DNA of 64,000 bases from Pseudomonas atagonensis (GCF_011369485.1 NZ_VXCA01000023.1:90852-154851), one strand, 5' to 3'; positions 1 through 8,534 are shown, numbered from the stretch's first letter. Notes: generated from the sequence alone by a model not told the origin. A program made the numbers and translations.

Positions 1-46
1 CTTCGCTGTCGTTGTAAGGTCGGATGGCATCGAATTCGCCCATCAT
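1..46 (-). CDS. N-terminus of a truncated protein, possibly a glycerol acyltransferase
   Basis: Reading leftwards from an ATG at 46-44 (or a second ATG at 43-41) gives MMGEFDAIRPYNDSE and then the window ends. An AAGAGAG sequence lies just upstream and could act as the ribosome binding site. The MGEFDAIRPY start resembles what I remember of Pseudomonas lysophospholipid/glycerol acyltransferases, but 15 residues cannot settle function. It is divergent from the CPXCG gene at 185. Confidence 0.45.
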   Translation of the reverse strand, partial: MMGEFDAIRPYNDSE

Positions 47-184
47 GCTCTCTTGTTGGAAACGGCTAGGGTAAGTAAAGGTGTTGATCGAACACCACGG
101 GGCACGGTCTGAAAAAGTAGCCAGACAAAAATAGCCCTGCAAATAGACCGGCGATTATACGCACAAGTCACCTGGGAGACCGCG

Positions 185-367
185 ATGCTGGAAAGCGCAC
201 TGTATGAATGTCCGTATTGTGGTGAAGAGGTCGAGACGACGGTGGACCTGTCCGGTGGCGATCAGACCTACATCGAGGACTGTCAGGTGTGTTGTCGACC
301 GATCACGTTTGTCTTGCAGGTTCACGGCGAGGATTGGTTTCTGGAAGTCTTCAGTGAAAACGAGTGA
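185..367 (+). CDS. CPXCG-motif cysteine-rich protein
   Basis: A 60-residue protein with a CPYCGEE motif near residue 9 and a CQVCCRP motif near residue 33. The two cysteine pairs form a probable zinc ribbon, as in the small CPXCG cysteine-rich family (Pfam Cys_rich_CPXG type). There is no signal peptide or membrane segment, so it should be cytoplasmic. It is followed after 9 bases by the DUF2007 gene, so the two are probably co-transcribed. Function is unknown; the fold assignment is confident, any role is not. Confidence 0.85.
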   Translation: MLESALYECPYCGEEVETTVDLSGGDQTYIEDCQVCCRPITFVLQVHGEDWFLEVFSENE

Positions 368-376
368 GGGGCGCCC

Positions 377-637
377 ATGCAGCGAATCTACGAGCCGGAA
401 AACCTGATGGAAGGTGAAATGCTCAAGGGCATGCTCGCCAGCGAAGGCATCGAGGCGCATCTGGTCGGGCGCGATTTGCTCGGCGGCACCGGCGAGTTGC
501 CGATTTTCGGCCTGTTGGGGCTGTCGGTCGACAACGATCAGGCCGAGTACGCCCGTGAGTTGATCACCGCGTACAATGCCGCGCTGCCGCTGCCCGGCGA
601 TGAACCGGAGAGCTTCCCCGGTACGCTGGTCTGTTAG
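377..637 (+). CDS. DUF2007-domain protein
   Basis: An 86-residue soluble protein beginning MQRIYEPENLMEGEMLKGML. The pattern of a short strand, then a helix that selects 'substrate level' residues, then 'EGIEAHLVG' is typical of DUF2007 (putative signal-transducing proteins related to PII-like folds). It lies directly behind the CPXCG gene, and this pairing recurs in pseudomonads as far as I recall. No catalytic residues are evident and the role is unknown. Confidence 0.8.
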   Translation: MQRIYEPENLMEGEMLKGMLASEGIEAHLVGRDLLGGTGELPIFGLLGLSVDNDQAEYARELITAYNAALPLPGDEPESFPGTLVC

Positions 638-673
638 GCTGACGTTCGTTTTATTTCTGAGTTGTGTTGCCCC

Positions 674-1297
674 ATGTGTGGACGTTATGCCCTGTTTCGC
701 TGGAACCGCGACTTCGCGGCCCTGCCAGGTTTTCCTGCCGATCAACTGGCGCAGTGGAACATTTCCCCCAATGATTCGGTGTTGATGCTGCGTGCCGCTG
801 AAGACGGCCAGCGCACATTGGCCCGTGCGCGCTGGGGGCTGACGCCACCGTGGCTGACCGATCTGTCGCGTACGCCGGCGCATGCCCGGGCGGAAACCGT
901 GGCGGAGCAGCCGATGTTCCGTGAAGCGCTGCGTTTGCGTCGCTGCCTGCTGCCGGCCAACGGTTTTTACGAGTGGCGCGGCACCCAGCGCAAGCGTCCG
1001 TACTGGCTCACACCGGGCGAGGGTTCCTCGCTGTTTTTTGCGGCGATCTGGGAAGCCTATCCGGTGCAGGAACAGGTGTGGCTGAGCACGGCGGTTATCA
1101 CGCAAGCGGCGGCCAGTCAGCGCCGGCCGTTGATTCTCGATGAGGCGGGGCAGGCAGCGTGGCTGGATCCCGCGACGCCTCTGCATGTGCTGCAGGGGTT
1201 GCTCGCCAGTGAGCCGGCGGCGCTGCGCGAGCGGGTGCTGGCGAACATGGTCAACGATCCGAAACTCAACGGGCCGGAGTGCCTGACCCCGGGATAA
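674..1297 (+). CDS. SRAP (SOS response-associated peptidase/HMCES-like) family protein, divergent
   Basis: I chose the ATG that gives MCGRYALFRW because SRAP proteins need Cys2 exposed after Met removal; a longer frame starts 12 bases upstream. Family members (YedK/HMCES) crosslink to abasic sites in single-stranded DNA through Cys2. Family features seen: MCGRY start, GFYEW with the conserved Glu near residue 100, FFAAIWE, RRPLIL and a VNDP..NGPECL C-terminus; 207 aa is normal. Odd: compared from memory with E. coli YedK, the active-site Asn of 'NAR' is His (AHARAETV, residue 70), and the loop carrying the catalytic His (IHDRRP) is shortened to ASQRRP with no His. Crosslinking may persist through Cys2, but release or catalysis may differ. 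Confidence 0.85.
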   Translation: MCGRYALFRWNRDFAALPGFPADQLAQWNISPNDSVLMLRAAEDGQRTLARARWGLTPPWLTDLSRTPAHARAETVAEQPMFREALRLRRCLLPANGFYEWRGTQRKRPYWLTPGEGSSLFFAAIWEAYPVQEQVWLSTAVITQAAASQRRPLILDEAGQAAWLDPATPLHVLQGLLASEPAALRERVLANMVNDPKLNGPECLTPG

Positions 1298-1312
1298 GTG
1301 GGGGTAGATCAA

Positions 1313-1495
1313 GAGCCCCTCACCTCAGCCCTCTCCCGGAGGGAGAGGGGACTGACTGGGGGATATTGCAGAGCTGCGCCGACTTGAAAGTGCTTTGCCG
1401 AATCCATATTCGCCACGATATTTCAGGTCGATGTATGGCGGGAGGCAATTCGATCGGCCCCCTCTCCCTCGGGGAGAGGGTTGGGTGAGGGGCTT
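1313..1495. repeat. Inverted pair of hairpin-forming C/G-rich repeats (REPIN-like)
   Basis: Two arms of about 37 bases, at 1313-1350 and 1458-1495, are nearly perfect reverse complements with a few mismatches. Each arm also folds on itself (CCCTCTCCC next to GGGAGAGGG). About 107 bases of unrelated sequence lie between. This matches the layout of REP doublets (REPINs), but the sequence differs from the GCGAGCAAG-type REPs elsewhere in the window. It sits between the convergent SRAP and chemoreceptor genes and may serve as a transcription end. Confidence 0.75.
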
Positions 1496-1501
1496 TTGCC
1501 C

Positions 1502-3643
1502 TTAAACCTTGAACTGATTGATCAACCGCCGCTGCTGCTCCGCCAGTTTGGTCAGATCGGCACTCGCCGAACTCGACTCATCCGCGCCGCCCGCCACTTC
1601 ATTCGCCACCTGACCGATATTGATCACATTGCGGTTGATGTCGTCGGCCACTGCACTTTGTTCCTCGGCCGCACTGGCAATCTGCGTGTTCATGTCGTTG
1701 ATCACCGACACCGCCTGGGTAATCGTTTCCAGCGCCTGCGCCGCTTTCGCCGCGTGCTGCACGCTTTCGTCGGTGCGGTTCTGGCTGTCTTCCATGACCC
1801 GCACCACGTCGCGGGTGCCCTGTTGCAGTTGCTGGATCATCGACTGGATTTCTTCAGTGGCTTTCTGGGTTTTCTGCGCCAGATTGCGCACTTCATCTGC
1901 TACCACCGCAAAGCCGCGACCCTGTTCGCCGGCCCGCGCCGCTTCAATCGCGGCGTTCAGCGCCAGCAGATTGGTCTGCTCGGCGATCCCGCGAATCGCG
2001 GTCAGAATCGCATTGATGTTCTCGCTGTCCTTGGCCAGGTTTTGCACCACGTCCACGGCCTTGCCGATTTCCACCGCCAGCACGCCAATCGAATTCGACG
2101 TGTCACGCACAATCTGCATGCCCTGACTGGCCGCCTGATCCGCGTGGCTGGCGGCCTGCGCGGCCTGGGTGGCGTTGCGGGCCACGTCCTGCGCGGTGGC
2201 GGTCATTTCCTGCACCGCCGTGGCGACCTGATCAATCTCGGCCATCTGTTTCTGGATGCCGATGTTGGTGCGAATGGCGATGTCGGCCGTGTGTTCCGAG
2301 GAGTCGCTGACGCTCTGGACCGACGTTACCACTTGCGTGATCATCGCCTGCAACTTGGCGAGGAAGGTGTTGAAACCCTTGGCGATCGAGCCCAGTTCAT
2401 CACTGCGATCGCTGGTCAAACGACGGGTCAGATCACCTTCGCCCTGGGCGATGTCATTGAGCATGGCGACCATCTGCTTCAGCGGCCGGGCGATGCCGTG
2501 GCCGACCAGCCAGATCACCAACAGGCCGAGGCCGGCGATGAGCAGGCCGACCATGGCCATGCCGAAGGTGTCGGATTTGCGCTGCGCGTCGAGGTCGGCC
2601 TGAAGTTTTTGCAGGTCGGCCATCACCGCGTTCAACGGCAATTGCAGCATCAGCGTCCAGCGCGCGTCGGTCTGGCCGATGCCGAACGGCAGGTACAACT
2701 CGATGCGGCCCTTGTCCTTGTCTACGGAGTAGGTCACTTCGCCGCGCTTGAGATTGGCGATGTTGGCAATCTGCTGAGCATCAAGGATATCGCTGACCTT
2801 TTCGCCAAATTTGCTCGGGTCCTTGGTGTAGGCGACGATCCGCCCGTTGCCGCCGACCAGCGCCATCTCACCGGCACCGCTGTAGAGTTTCTGGTTCGCA
2901 CCCAGGAGCATTTCCTGAATGAAGTTCACCGACAGGTCGGCGCCGACGATGCCCTGGAAGGCACCGTTGAGCATGATCGGTTCAATAAAGGAGGCGAGCA
3001 TGACGATCTTGTCGCCGACCTTGTAGGGTGCCGGATCGATCACACAGGACTTCTTGCTCTCTTTCGAGCACAGGTAGTACTCGCTGGCGCGCACGCCGGT
3101 GGACAGGACTTTCTGGTCATCGACGTCGACCAGTTTGTCGAGGCCGAGGGTGCCGTCGTCGTTGCGGAACCACCACGGCAGGAAGCGCCCGTTGGCCGCG
3201 TCGATGCCCACTACGCTGGTGCCGACGTAAGCGGCGTCGTTGTGATCCAGAGCGTTTTTTTCCCAGCCGATGTAGGTGCCGAGAATCTTCGGGTTCTTTT
3301 CGACGTTCTCTTTGATCAGGCTGATCAGTTGTTCACGGCTGACGGACAGTCGTGGCTGGCCATCGGCGCCCGGCGTGCCGAGCAGGGCGTTGACCCGCAC
3401 CAGTCCGCCGGCAATCAGCAGCGGCGCTTCGAGTTCGCGCTGGATCTGGCTGACCTGGGTTTGTGCCAACGAGGTCAGGCGCTGTTCTATGACTTGCTCG
3501 AACTGAGCCTGGGTGCGCTGTTGCACCATCTCTTGCGTACGTGCGCCGGAAAACAGCGCATACAACACCAGCGCTGCAACCACGCTGAGGACGATGGCGC
3601 CGGCCAGGGCGGCGACGGAAAACTGGATCGACTTGAACTTCAT
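1502..3643 (-). CDS. Methyl-accepting chemotaxis protein with dCache sensor domain
   Basis: A 713-residue transmembrane chemoreceptor starting [15 protein letters not shown]; a longer frame upstream has no membrane-protein-like start. Order: TM1 about residues 7-29, periplasmic dCache-type region to about 350, TM2 about 358-380, HAMP about 380-433, then the cytoplasmic coiled coil with the conserved tip [20 protein letters not shown] near 552-588. It signals to CheA/CheW. It stands divergent to an M48 lipoprotein gene, the same neighbours that I recall for P. aeruginosa PA4633 (PctD, reported to bind acetylcholine and choline) and PA4632. A quaternary-amine ligand is therefore a reasonable inference; polyamine receptors (McpU/TlpQ type) are the alternative. 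Confidence 0.93.
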   Translation of the reverse strand: MKFKSIQFSVAALAGAIVLSVVAALVLYALFSGARTQEMVQQRTQAQFEQVIEQRLTSLAQTQVSQIQRELEAPLLIAGGLVRVNALLGTPGADGQPRLSVSREQLISLIKENVEKNPKILGTYIGWEKNALDHNDAAYVGTSVVGIDAANGRFLPWWFRNDDGTLGLDKLVDVDDQKVLSTGVRASEYYLCSKESKKSCVIDPAPYKVGDKIVMLASFIEPIMLNGAFQGIVGADLSVNFIQEMLLGANQKLYSGAGEMALVGGNGRIVAYTKDPSKFGEKVSDILDAQQIANIANLKRGEVTYSVDKDKGRIELYLPFGIGQTDARWTLMLQLPLNAVMADLQKLQADLDAQRKSDTFGMAMVGLLIAGLGLLVIWLVGHGIARPLKQMVAMLNDIAQGEGDLTRRLTSDRSDELGSIAKGFNTFLAKLQAMITQVVTSVQSVSDSSEHTADIAIRTNIGIQKQMAEIDQVATAVQEMTATAQDVARNATQAAQAASHADQAASQGMQIVRDTSNSIGVLAVEIGKAVDVVQNLAKDSENINAILTAIRGIAEQTNLLALNAAIEAARAGEQGRGFAVVADEVRNLAQKTQKATEEIQSMIQQLQQGTRDVVRVMEDSQNRTDESVQHAAKAAQALETITQAVSVINDMNTQIASAAEEQSAVADDINRNVINIGQVANEVAGGADESSSASADLTKLAEQQRRLINQFKV

Positions 3644-3906
3644 GGGGGCTCCGCACGCAAGAGGACGTCTGCGCTGATGTATCGGCAGCAGACATCGGGC
3701 CATGAGTGGGGCGGGGCGGAATTGAAAGGGCATGTCGCAAATGGATCGGTAGGCGACGCGGTGGCTTGGCGCCTGGCGCAAGTTGTGAATTTTTTGCGAC
3801 AGCAACCGTGGGAATTATCTGAAAGTCGCTACAGCGCGTCCGGTGTATCTGGCGCCGATACAATTACCCGCCTAGGATACGCGGCAGGTTTTCAGGGAGC
3901 TTTTGA

Positions 3907-4725
3907 ATGAACAAGACATTGGTTGTAAGTGCACTGAGCGCAGCGCTGTTGCTGGCCGGTTGTCAGTCGGTCAACACCACCAGCGGCGGCGCCGTCGGTG
4001 TGGAGCGCAAGCAGTACATGTTCAGCATGCTGTCCTCGCAAGAGGTCGACCAGATGTATGCCCAGTCGTATCAGAAGACCGTTGGCGAGGCATCCAGCAA
4101 AGGTGTGCTGGACAAAACCAGCAATGAAGCCAAGCGGGTACAGGCGATTGCCAACCGCTTGATCGCCCAGGCGCCGAACTTCCGACCGGATGCCGCGCAA
4201 TGGCAGTGGGAAGTCAATCTGATCAAGAGTGATGAACTCAACGCCAACTGTGGTCCTGGCGGCAAGATCATTTTCTACACCGGGCTGATCGACAGCCTGA
4301 AACTCACCGACGATGAAATCGCTGCGGTGATGGGCCATGAGATTGCTCACGCCCTGCGCGAGCACGGTCGTGAAGCGATGTCCAAGGCCTACGGCATTGA
4401 AATGGCCAAGCAGGGTGCGGGCGCGTTGCTCGGTCTGGGTCAGGACAGCCTGGCGCTGGCCGACACCGTGGCCAACTACGGGATGACGCTGCCCAACAGC
4501 CGCGCCAACGAAAACGAAGCCGACCTGATTGGTCTGGAACTGGCCGCACGCGCCGGGTACAACCCGAACGCGGCGATCACGTTGTGGAACAAGATGAGCA
4601 AGGCCTCGGAAGGCGCACCGCCGGAATTCATGAGCACGCACCCGGCGTCGTCCAGCCGGATCGCTTCGTTGCAGGCGGCGATTCCGAAGGTCATGCCGCT
4701 GTATGAGAAAGCGCCGAAGTCCTGA
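3907..4725 (+). CDS. M48-family zinc metalloprotease lipoprotein
   Basis: 272 residues. The N-terminus MNKTLVVSALSAALLLAGCQS is a lipoprotein signal with lipobox LAGC, so the mature enzyme is anchored in an outer or inner membrane facing the periplasm. The zinc site HEIAH (within VMGHEIAHALREH) is near residue 145, followed by the downstream NENEADLIGLELAA segment that supplies the third ligand (Glu), as in LoiP/BepA-type M48 peptidases. The C-terminal FMSTHPASSSRI is also typical. Expected role: quality control of envelope proteins. Good spacing from a GGGAG ribosome site. Confidence 0.93.
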   Translation: MNKTLVVSALSAALLLAGCQSVNTTSGGAVGVERKQYMFSMLSSQEVDQMYAQSYQKTVGEASSKGVLDKTSNEAKRVQAIANRLIAQAPNFRPDAAQWQWEVNLIKSDELNANCGPGGKIIFYTGLIDSLKLTDDEIAAVMGHEIAHALREHGREAMSKAYGIEMAKQGAGALLGLGQDSLALADTVANYGMTLPNSRANENEADLIGLELAARAGYNPNAAITLWNKMSKASEGAPPEFMSTHPASSSRIASLQAAIPKVMPLYEKAPKS

Positions 4726-4731
4726 AGCAAT

Positions 4732-4762
4732 GATCGCTCCCGCACTCGATGCGGGAGCGATC
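4732..4762. terminator. Bidirectional hairpin between convergent genes
   Basis: A perfect 13-base-pair stem (GATCGCTCCCGCA paired with TGCGGGAGCGATC, loop CTCGA) lies between the stops of the M48 protease gene and the oppositely oriented Mn exporter gene. There is no long T run, so it may be a weak terminator or a stabilising 3' hairpin. Confidence 0.6.
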
Positions 4763-4769
4763 TGCCGGA

Positions 4770-5354
4770 TCAGACCCAGCCACTGCTCTGCATCGCCTTG
4801 TACACCGCGACGATTGCCAGAATCAGGAATGCCGAAGCCGCGAGGCGACGAATCAGCGTCAATGGCAGTTTCTCGGCCGCAAAATTACCCGCCAATACCA
4901 CCGGGACGTTGGCAATCAACATGCCCGCCGTCGTACCGATGATCACCAGCCACAGCTCGGGATATTGCGCAGCCAGCATCACCGTGGCGATTTGGGTCTT
5001 GTCGCCGATTTCAGCCAGGAAGAAGGCGATCAGTGTGGTCAGGAACGGCCCGAACTTGCGTGCGGTGCTGGCTTCATCGTCGTCCATCTTGTCCGGAACC
5101 AAAGTCCACAACGCGGTGGCGGCGAAGCTCGCAGCGAGAATCCAGTGCAGTACAGAATCGGAGAAGAAACTGCCGAACCAGGCACCTACCGCGCCGGCTG
5201 CTGCGTGGTTGGCCAGGGTCGCGGCGACAATACCGGCAATGATCGGCCAGGGTTTGCGGAAGCGAGCGGCGAGAATCAGCGCGAGCAGTTGCGTCTTGTC
5301 GCCGATTTCGGCCAAGGCAACGATTGCGGTGGGAACGAGTAACGAGTCCAGCAT
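4770..5354 (-). CDS. GDT1/TMEM165-family membrane transporter, probable Mn2+ exporter
   Basis: A 194-residue membrane protein with two repeats, each carrying the family signature E-x-G-D-K-T-Q (EIGDKTQ at residues 16-22 and 115-121). The six or so hydrophobic helices are arranged as an internal duplication. GDT1/TMEM165 (UPF0016) proteins move Mn2+ or Ca2+; bacterial members such as MneA export manganese. This assignment is strongly supported by the yybP-ykoY Mn2+ riboswitch immediately upstream on the same strand. Ribosome site TTAGGA lies 8 bases before the ATG, next to a GC-rich helix of the riboswitch's expression platform. Confidence 0.93.
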   Translation of the reverse strand: MLDSLLVPTAIVALAEIGDKTQLLALILAARFRKPWPIIAGIVAATLANHAAAGAVGAWFGSFFSDSVLHWILAASFAATALWTLVPDKMDDDEASTARKFGPFLTTLIAFFLAEIGDKTQIATVMLAAQYPELWLVIIGTTAGMLIANVPVVLAGNFAAEKLPLTLIRRLAASAFLILAIVAVYKAMQSSGWV

Positions 5355-5367
5355 CAGGATTTCCTAA

Positions 5368-5433
5368 GGGGCGGGTCGACACGGCTATGACACGTACAGC
5401 CTTCCCGCCCCGGGTAAGGTGTGCGTGTCATAG
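5368..5433 (-). promoter_or_regulatory. Expression platform of the Mn2+ riboswitch
   Basis: Two alternative helices are possible in the transcript. Helix A pairs 5433-5424 (CTATGACACG) with 5394-5385 (CGTGTCATAG), a perfect 10 bp. Helix B pairs 5411-5404 (GGGGCGGG) with 5375-5368 (CCCGCCCC), a perfect 8 bp that ends at the ribosome binding site. The arms interleave, so both cannot form in an ordinary nested fold. No U tract follows, which favours control of translation rather than termination. This is my reading of the pairings; no folding was run. Confidence 0.65.
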
Positions 5434-5452
5434 GTCTTGTCAAACCCTGCAA

Positions 5453-5562
5453 TCCGTCTGGTGCGGACGCTTGGGTCGCATACGCCATGATCTGAGGATC
5501 AAGTATGTTGACGTATGCCGGACGAGCTGGGTGCTCGTGGGAGACTACTCCCCTAGGACGGA
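5453..5562 (-). ncRNA. yybP-ykoY manganese riboswitch aptamer
   Basis: On the minus strand the sequence holds both conserved loops of this riboswitch class: GGGGAGTAG (plus positions 5553-5545) and TCAACATAC (5511-5503). Helix P1 is TCCGTC/GACGGA (5562-5557 with 5458-5453), and the helix carrying the second loop is GCATACG/CGTATGC (5518-5512 with 5484-5478). A further CGAGC/GCTCG hairpin lies between. The 110-base span fits the family. It precedes the Mn exporter gene on the same strand; known members switch exporter expression on when Mn2+ binds. Confidence 0.93.
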
Positions 5563-5564
5563 GC

Positions 5565-5586
5565 GGATTCTGCCTAGGCAGAATCC
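5565..5586. terminator. Perfect 22-bp palindrome between rsmC and the riboswitch
   Basis: GGATTCTGCCT followed by its exact reverse complement, with no loop bases. It lies 20 bases past the rsmC stop and 2 bases before helix P1 of the riboswitch. It could be the rsmC 3' hairpin or a protein-binding site controlling the exporter promoter; there is no T run. Confidence 0.4.
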
Positions 5587-5605
5587 ATTCGGCAAGTGCT
5601 AATTT

Positions 5606-6604
5606 TCAGCCGCGCTTGGCCCGGTAAATCCGGAAACCATTGCCTTCGGCCTTGATCGCGCACACGCCCAGGTGCTCTTCGATCAGTGGCTGATACTTCA
5701 GGAAACTGTTCGCCACCAGGCGCAGTTCTCCGCCGTTTTTCAGATGTTTGGCCGCTTTTCGCAACAAGTTTTCGGTGGCGAAATAATCGGTGTGGACGCC
5801 GACATGGAACGGTGGATTGCTCAAAATCGCATTCAGACCCATGGGCGCGGCATCGATGCCATCACCGGTCAGCACGTCAGCTTCCAGACCGTTGGCAGCC
5901 AGCGTCAGGCGGCTGCTGGCAGCGGCGAAGGCATCGACGTCGAGCAATGTCACCTGATTGTGCGGATAACGGCGTTTCACCGCCGCGCCAAGCACACCCG
6001 CGCCACAACCGAAATCGAGCAAGTGGCCGCTTGGCAGTTTGTCCAGATGCTCCAGCAGCAGGGCGCTGCCGCGATCCAGACGACCATGGCTGAACACCCC
6101 CGGCAGGCTGATGACTTTCAGCGGGCCTTCGGCCAGCGGCAATTCATACGTCTGCGCCAGACTTTCCAGCGATTTGGCTTCTGGCGCGTTGGCCACGGTG
6201 ACTTGCCAGAGTTGGCAATGACGGGCGCTGTCGAGTTTGCGCGGCTTGCCGAACGGGTTCAGTTGCTTGGACGCGCCCTCGATGCCGCTGCGTTTTTCCC
6301 CGACCAGAAACACATCACGGCCCGCCAGTCGCGAGGCGACGGCGTTGAGGATGTAATCGGTCAGATCCTTGGACTTGGGCAAAAACACCACGGCACTGTC
6401 GAATTCGCGTTCCGGGACATTCACGCCGAAATGACTGCGGCCTTCGAAACGGGCATCGTGTGCGGCCTGATCGCCGGCATGCCAGCACCAGCCAAAGGCC
6501 TTGGGCAGGCGCCCGAGCAAATCGTCGGCGGGCAGACCGGCCAACAACAGCGAACCCTGAAACAACTCGGGCTGACGAAGCAGTACTTCACTGCGCGGAT
6601 CCAT
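5606..6604 (-). CDS. rsmC: 16S rRNA (guanine-1207-N2)-methyltransferase RsmC
   Basis: 332 residues with two methyltransferase-like halves, as in RsmC. The degenerate N-terminal half covers about residues 1-160. The catalytic C-terminal half has the SAM motif [12 protein letters not shown] near residue 195 and the N2-guanine methylase signature NPPFHVG near 260. The enzyme methylates G1207 of 16S rRNA in the 30S subunit. It is cytoplasmic and lies on the same strand as, and upstream of, the riboswitch-controlled Mn exporter, from which a palindrome separates it. RlmG is the close relative, but length and gene order favour RsmC. Confidence 0.9.
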   Translation of the reverse strand: MDPRSEVLLRQPELFQGSLLLAGLPADDLLGRLPKAFGWCWHAGDQAAHDARFEGRSHFGVNVPEREFDSAVVFLPKSKDLTDYILNAVASRLAGRDVFLVGEKRSGIEGASKQLNPFGKPRKLDSARHCQLWQVTVANAPEAKSLESLAQTYELPLAEGPLKVISLPGVFSHGRLDRGSALLLEHLDKLPSGHLLDFGCGAGVLGAAVKRRYPHNQVTLLDVDAFAAASSRLTLAANGLEADVLTGDGIDAAPMGLNAILSNPPFHVGVHTDYFATENLLRKAAKHLKNGGELRLVANSFLKYQPLIEEHLGVCAIKAEGNGFRIYRAKRG

Positions 6605-6635
6605 AACTGCTCCTCAAAAAAAGTGCCGCAGTTTA

Positions 6636-7601
6636 TCAACTGACGACGCGCAGCGCCTTACCGCTGAAGAACGCCTGCGCGTTTTCAGTCAATTGACCGA
6701 CGATGCGTTGCCGCGCCTCGCGACTGCCCCAGGCGTTGTGCGGCGTGACGATGAGGCGCGGGATGTCGTTGGCCAGCAGCGGATTGCCCTGGGTCGGTGG
6801 TTCGACACTGAGCACATCGGTGGCGGCGCCGCCGAGATGGCCGGCACGCAAGGCATCGGCCAGCGCCTGCTCGTCGATAAGGCCGCCACGGGCAGTGTTG
6901 ACCACGAACGCGCCGGGTTTCATCGCCGCCAATTCGCGTGCGCCGATGAAGTGGCGAGTGTGTTCATTGAGCGGGCAGTGCAGGGTAAGGGCGTCGATCT
7001 GCGGCAGTAACTCGTCGAGTGGCAGGCGATCGGCGCGGGCCGGGCGCCCGGGGATCTGGCCGAGCAGCACACGCATACCGAAGGCTTCGGCGAGGCGCGC
7101 AACGGCGCTGCCGAGTTCGCCGTGGCCGAGCAGGCCGAGGGTTTTGCCTTCGAGTTCGACAATCGGGTAATCGAGCAGGCAGAACTGTTTCGCTTGCTGC
7201 CAGCGACCTTCGCCCACGGCTTTCTGGTAGTCGGCGAGGCGGGTGGCGAGATTCAGCAGCAACATGATCGTGTGCTGCGCCACTGACGGCGTGCCGTAAG
7301 CCTGGCAATTGCACACGGTGATGCCGTGCGCGCGCGCGGCCACCAGATCGACGTTATTGGTGCCGGTGGCGGTGATCAGGATCAGCTTCAAGTCCGGGTT
7401 GGCGGCCATCGCGGCGGCGTCGATCAGGATCTTGTTGGTGATCGCCACGCTGGCGCCTTGCAGGCGTTCGCTGACTTGCTCGGGCAGTGTCTGGGCGAAG
7501 AGTTGCAGATCGCCGAAACATTCGCGCAACGGACTGAGGTCGAGGTCGCCAAGATCGAGCGACGGGTGATCAAGGAATACGGCGCGGCGCGTGTTCGTCA
7601 T
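6636..7601 (-). CDS. D-2-hydroxyacid dehydrogenase (glycerate/hydroxypyruvate reductase-like)
   Basis: 321 residues from the ATG giving MTNTRRAVFLDHPSLDLG; the preceding TTG could extend it by one codon. It shows the D-isomer-specific 2-hydroxyacid dehydrogenase layout: substrate domain at both ends and a central NAD(P) Rossmann domain with LGLLGHGELGSAVA near residue 148. Catalytic residues visible are Arg in NTARGGLIDE, Glu in VLSVEPP and His in VTPHNAW. The motif GHGELG differs slightly from GxGxxG, having Glu at the fifth position. HprA-type glycerate dehydrogenase is the best guess because the same gene sits beside rsmC in P. aeruginosa, as I recall. Confidence 0.88.
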   Translation of the reverse strand: MTNTRRAVFLDHPSLDLGDLDLSPLRECFGDLQLFAQTLPEQVSERLQGASVAITNKILIDAAAMAANPDLKLILITATGTNNVDLVAARAHGITVCNCQAYGTPSVAQHTIMLLLNLATRLADYQKAVGEGRWQQAKQFCLLDYPIVELEGKTLGLLGHGELGSAVARLAEAFGMRVLLGQIPGRPARADRLPLDELLPQIDALTLHCPLNEHTRHFIGARELAAMKPGAFVVNTARGGLIDEQALADALRAGHLGGAATDVLSVEPPTQGNPLLANDIPRLIVTPHNAWGSREARQRIVGQLTENAQAFFSGKALRVVS

Positions 7602-7761
7602 CAACTGTACCTTTTAGGCTTTGAACGTTGGGCGTAATCTGCCGAGCCTACCAGATGAAACAATTGGTTACGCAGACCCCGCCGCGGATACATATCCCCT
7701 TGCCACAAGTACTGCGTTTCCTACAGATATTTATTGACCAAGCTGCCCCAGAGGAGCCCCC

Positions 7762-8391
7762 ATGTACTGGACCGAGTTCTTGACCGTTGCATTGATCCAC
7801 TTGCTCGCTGTCGCCAGCCCCGGCCCGGACTTTGCTGTGGTGGTGCGCGAGAGCGTGACCCACGGTCGACGCGCCGGGACCTGGACGGCGCTCGGTGTCG
7901 GCACGGCGATTTTCCTGCACGTTGGTTATTCGCTACTGGGTATCGGTCTGATCGTTTCCCAATCGATCATGCTGTTCAACGCCTTGAAATGGGCCGCTGC
8001 CGCTTACCTGCTGTACATCGGTTTCAAGGCCTTGCGTGCGCAACCTGCCAAAACAGTGACCGACGATCTGCACAAGGAAGCCGGTGTGCGCACGGCGCGC
8101 GGCGCTTTCACTTCGGGCTTCGTTACCAACGGCCTGAACCCGAAAGCCACGCTGTTCTTCCTGTCGCTGTTCACCGTGGTGATCAACCCGCACACGCCGC
8201 TGGCCGTGCAGGCCGGTTACGGGATCTATCTGGCTGTCGCGACAGCTATCTGGTTCTGCCTGGTGGCGATGCTGTTCAGCCAGCAGCGCGTGCGCGCCGG
8301 TTTCGCCCGTATGGGCCACTGGTTCGACCGCACCATGGGGGCGGTGCTGATCGCGCTGGGCGTGAAAATCGCGTTTACCGAAATGCATTGA
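7762..8391 (+). CDS. LysE/RhtB-family amino-acid exporter
   Basis: 209 residues with about six hydrophobic segments and the family's N-terminal signature (LLAVASPGPDFAVVVRESV, residues 14-32) and AAAYLLYIGFKALRA near residue 75. The mid-protein FTSGFVTNGLNPKATLFFLS also matches RhtB proteins. It probably exports amino acids such as threonine or homoserine from the cytoplasm; substrate cannot be read from sequence. A GAGGAG ribosome site precedes the ATG. It is transcribed divergently from the dehydrogenase gene across a 160-bp gap. Confidence 0.92.
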   Translation: MYWTEFLTVALIHLLAVASPGPDFAVVVRESVTHGRRAGTWTALGVGTAIFLHVGYSLLGIGLIVSQSIMLFNALKWAAAAYLLYIGFKALRAQPAKTVTDDLHKEAGVRTARGAFTSGFVTNGLNPKATLFFLSLFTVVINPHTPLAVQAGYGIYLAVATAIWFCLVAMLFSQQRVRAGFARMGHWFDRTMGAVLIALGVKIAFTEMH

Positions 8392-8534
8392 TCGATGAAA
8401 ACCGGCAAATGCTGGCGCAAAGCTAGCATTTGTACGGCTGTGCAAATCATTCCTTCGGCTGATTTGGCTGGCGTATAAGGGTTTTAGAGTACCAATCTCT
8501 ACGCCAACACCGTGCAGTCAGAAAAGGGATTCTT

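Noticed and set aside
1481..3910. 809-codon plus-strand open frame opposite the chemoreceptor
   Set aside because: The minus frame has complete chemoreceptor domains; the plus frame is low-complexity His/Gly/Gln/Arg-rich shadow.
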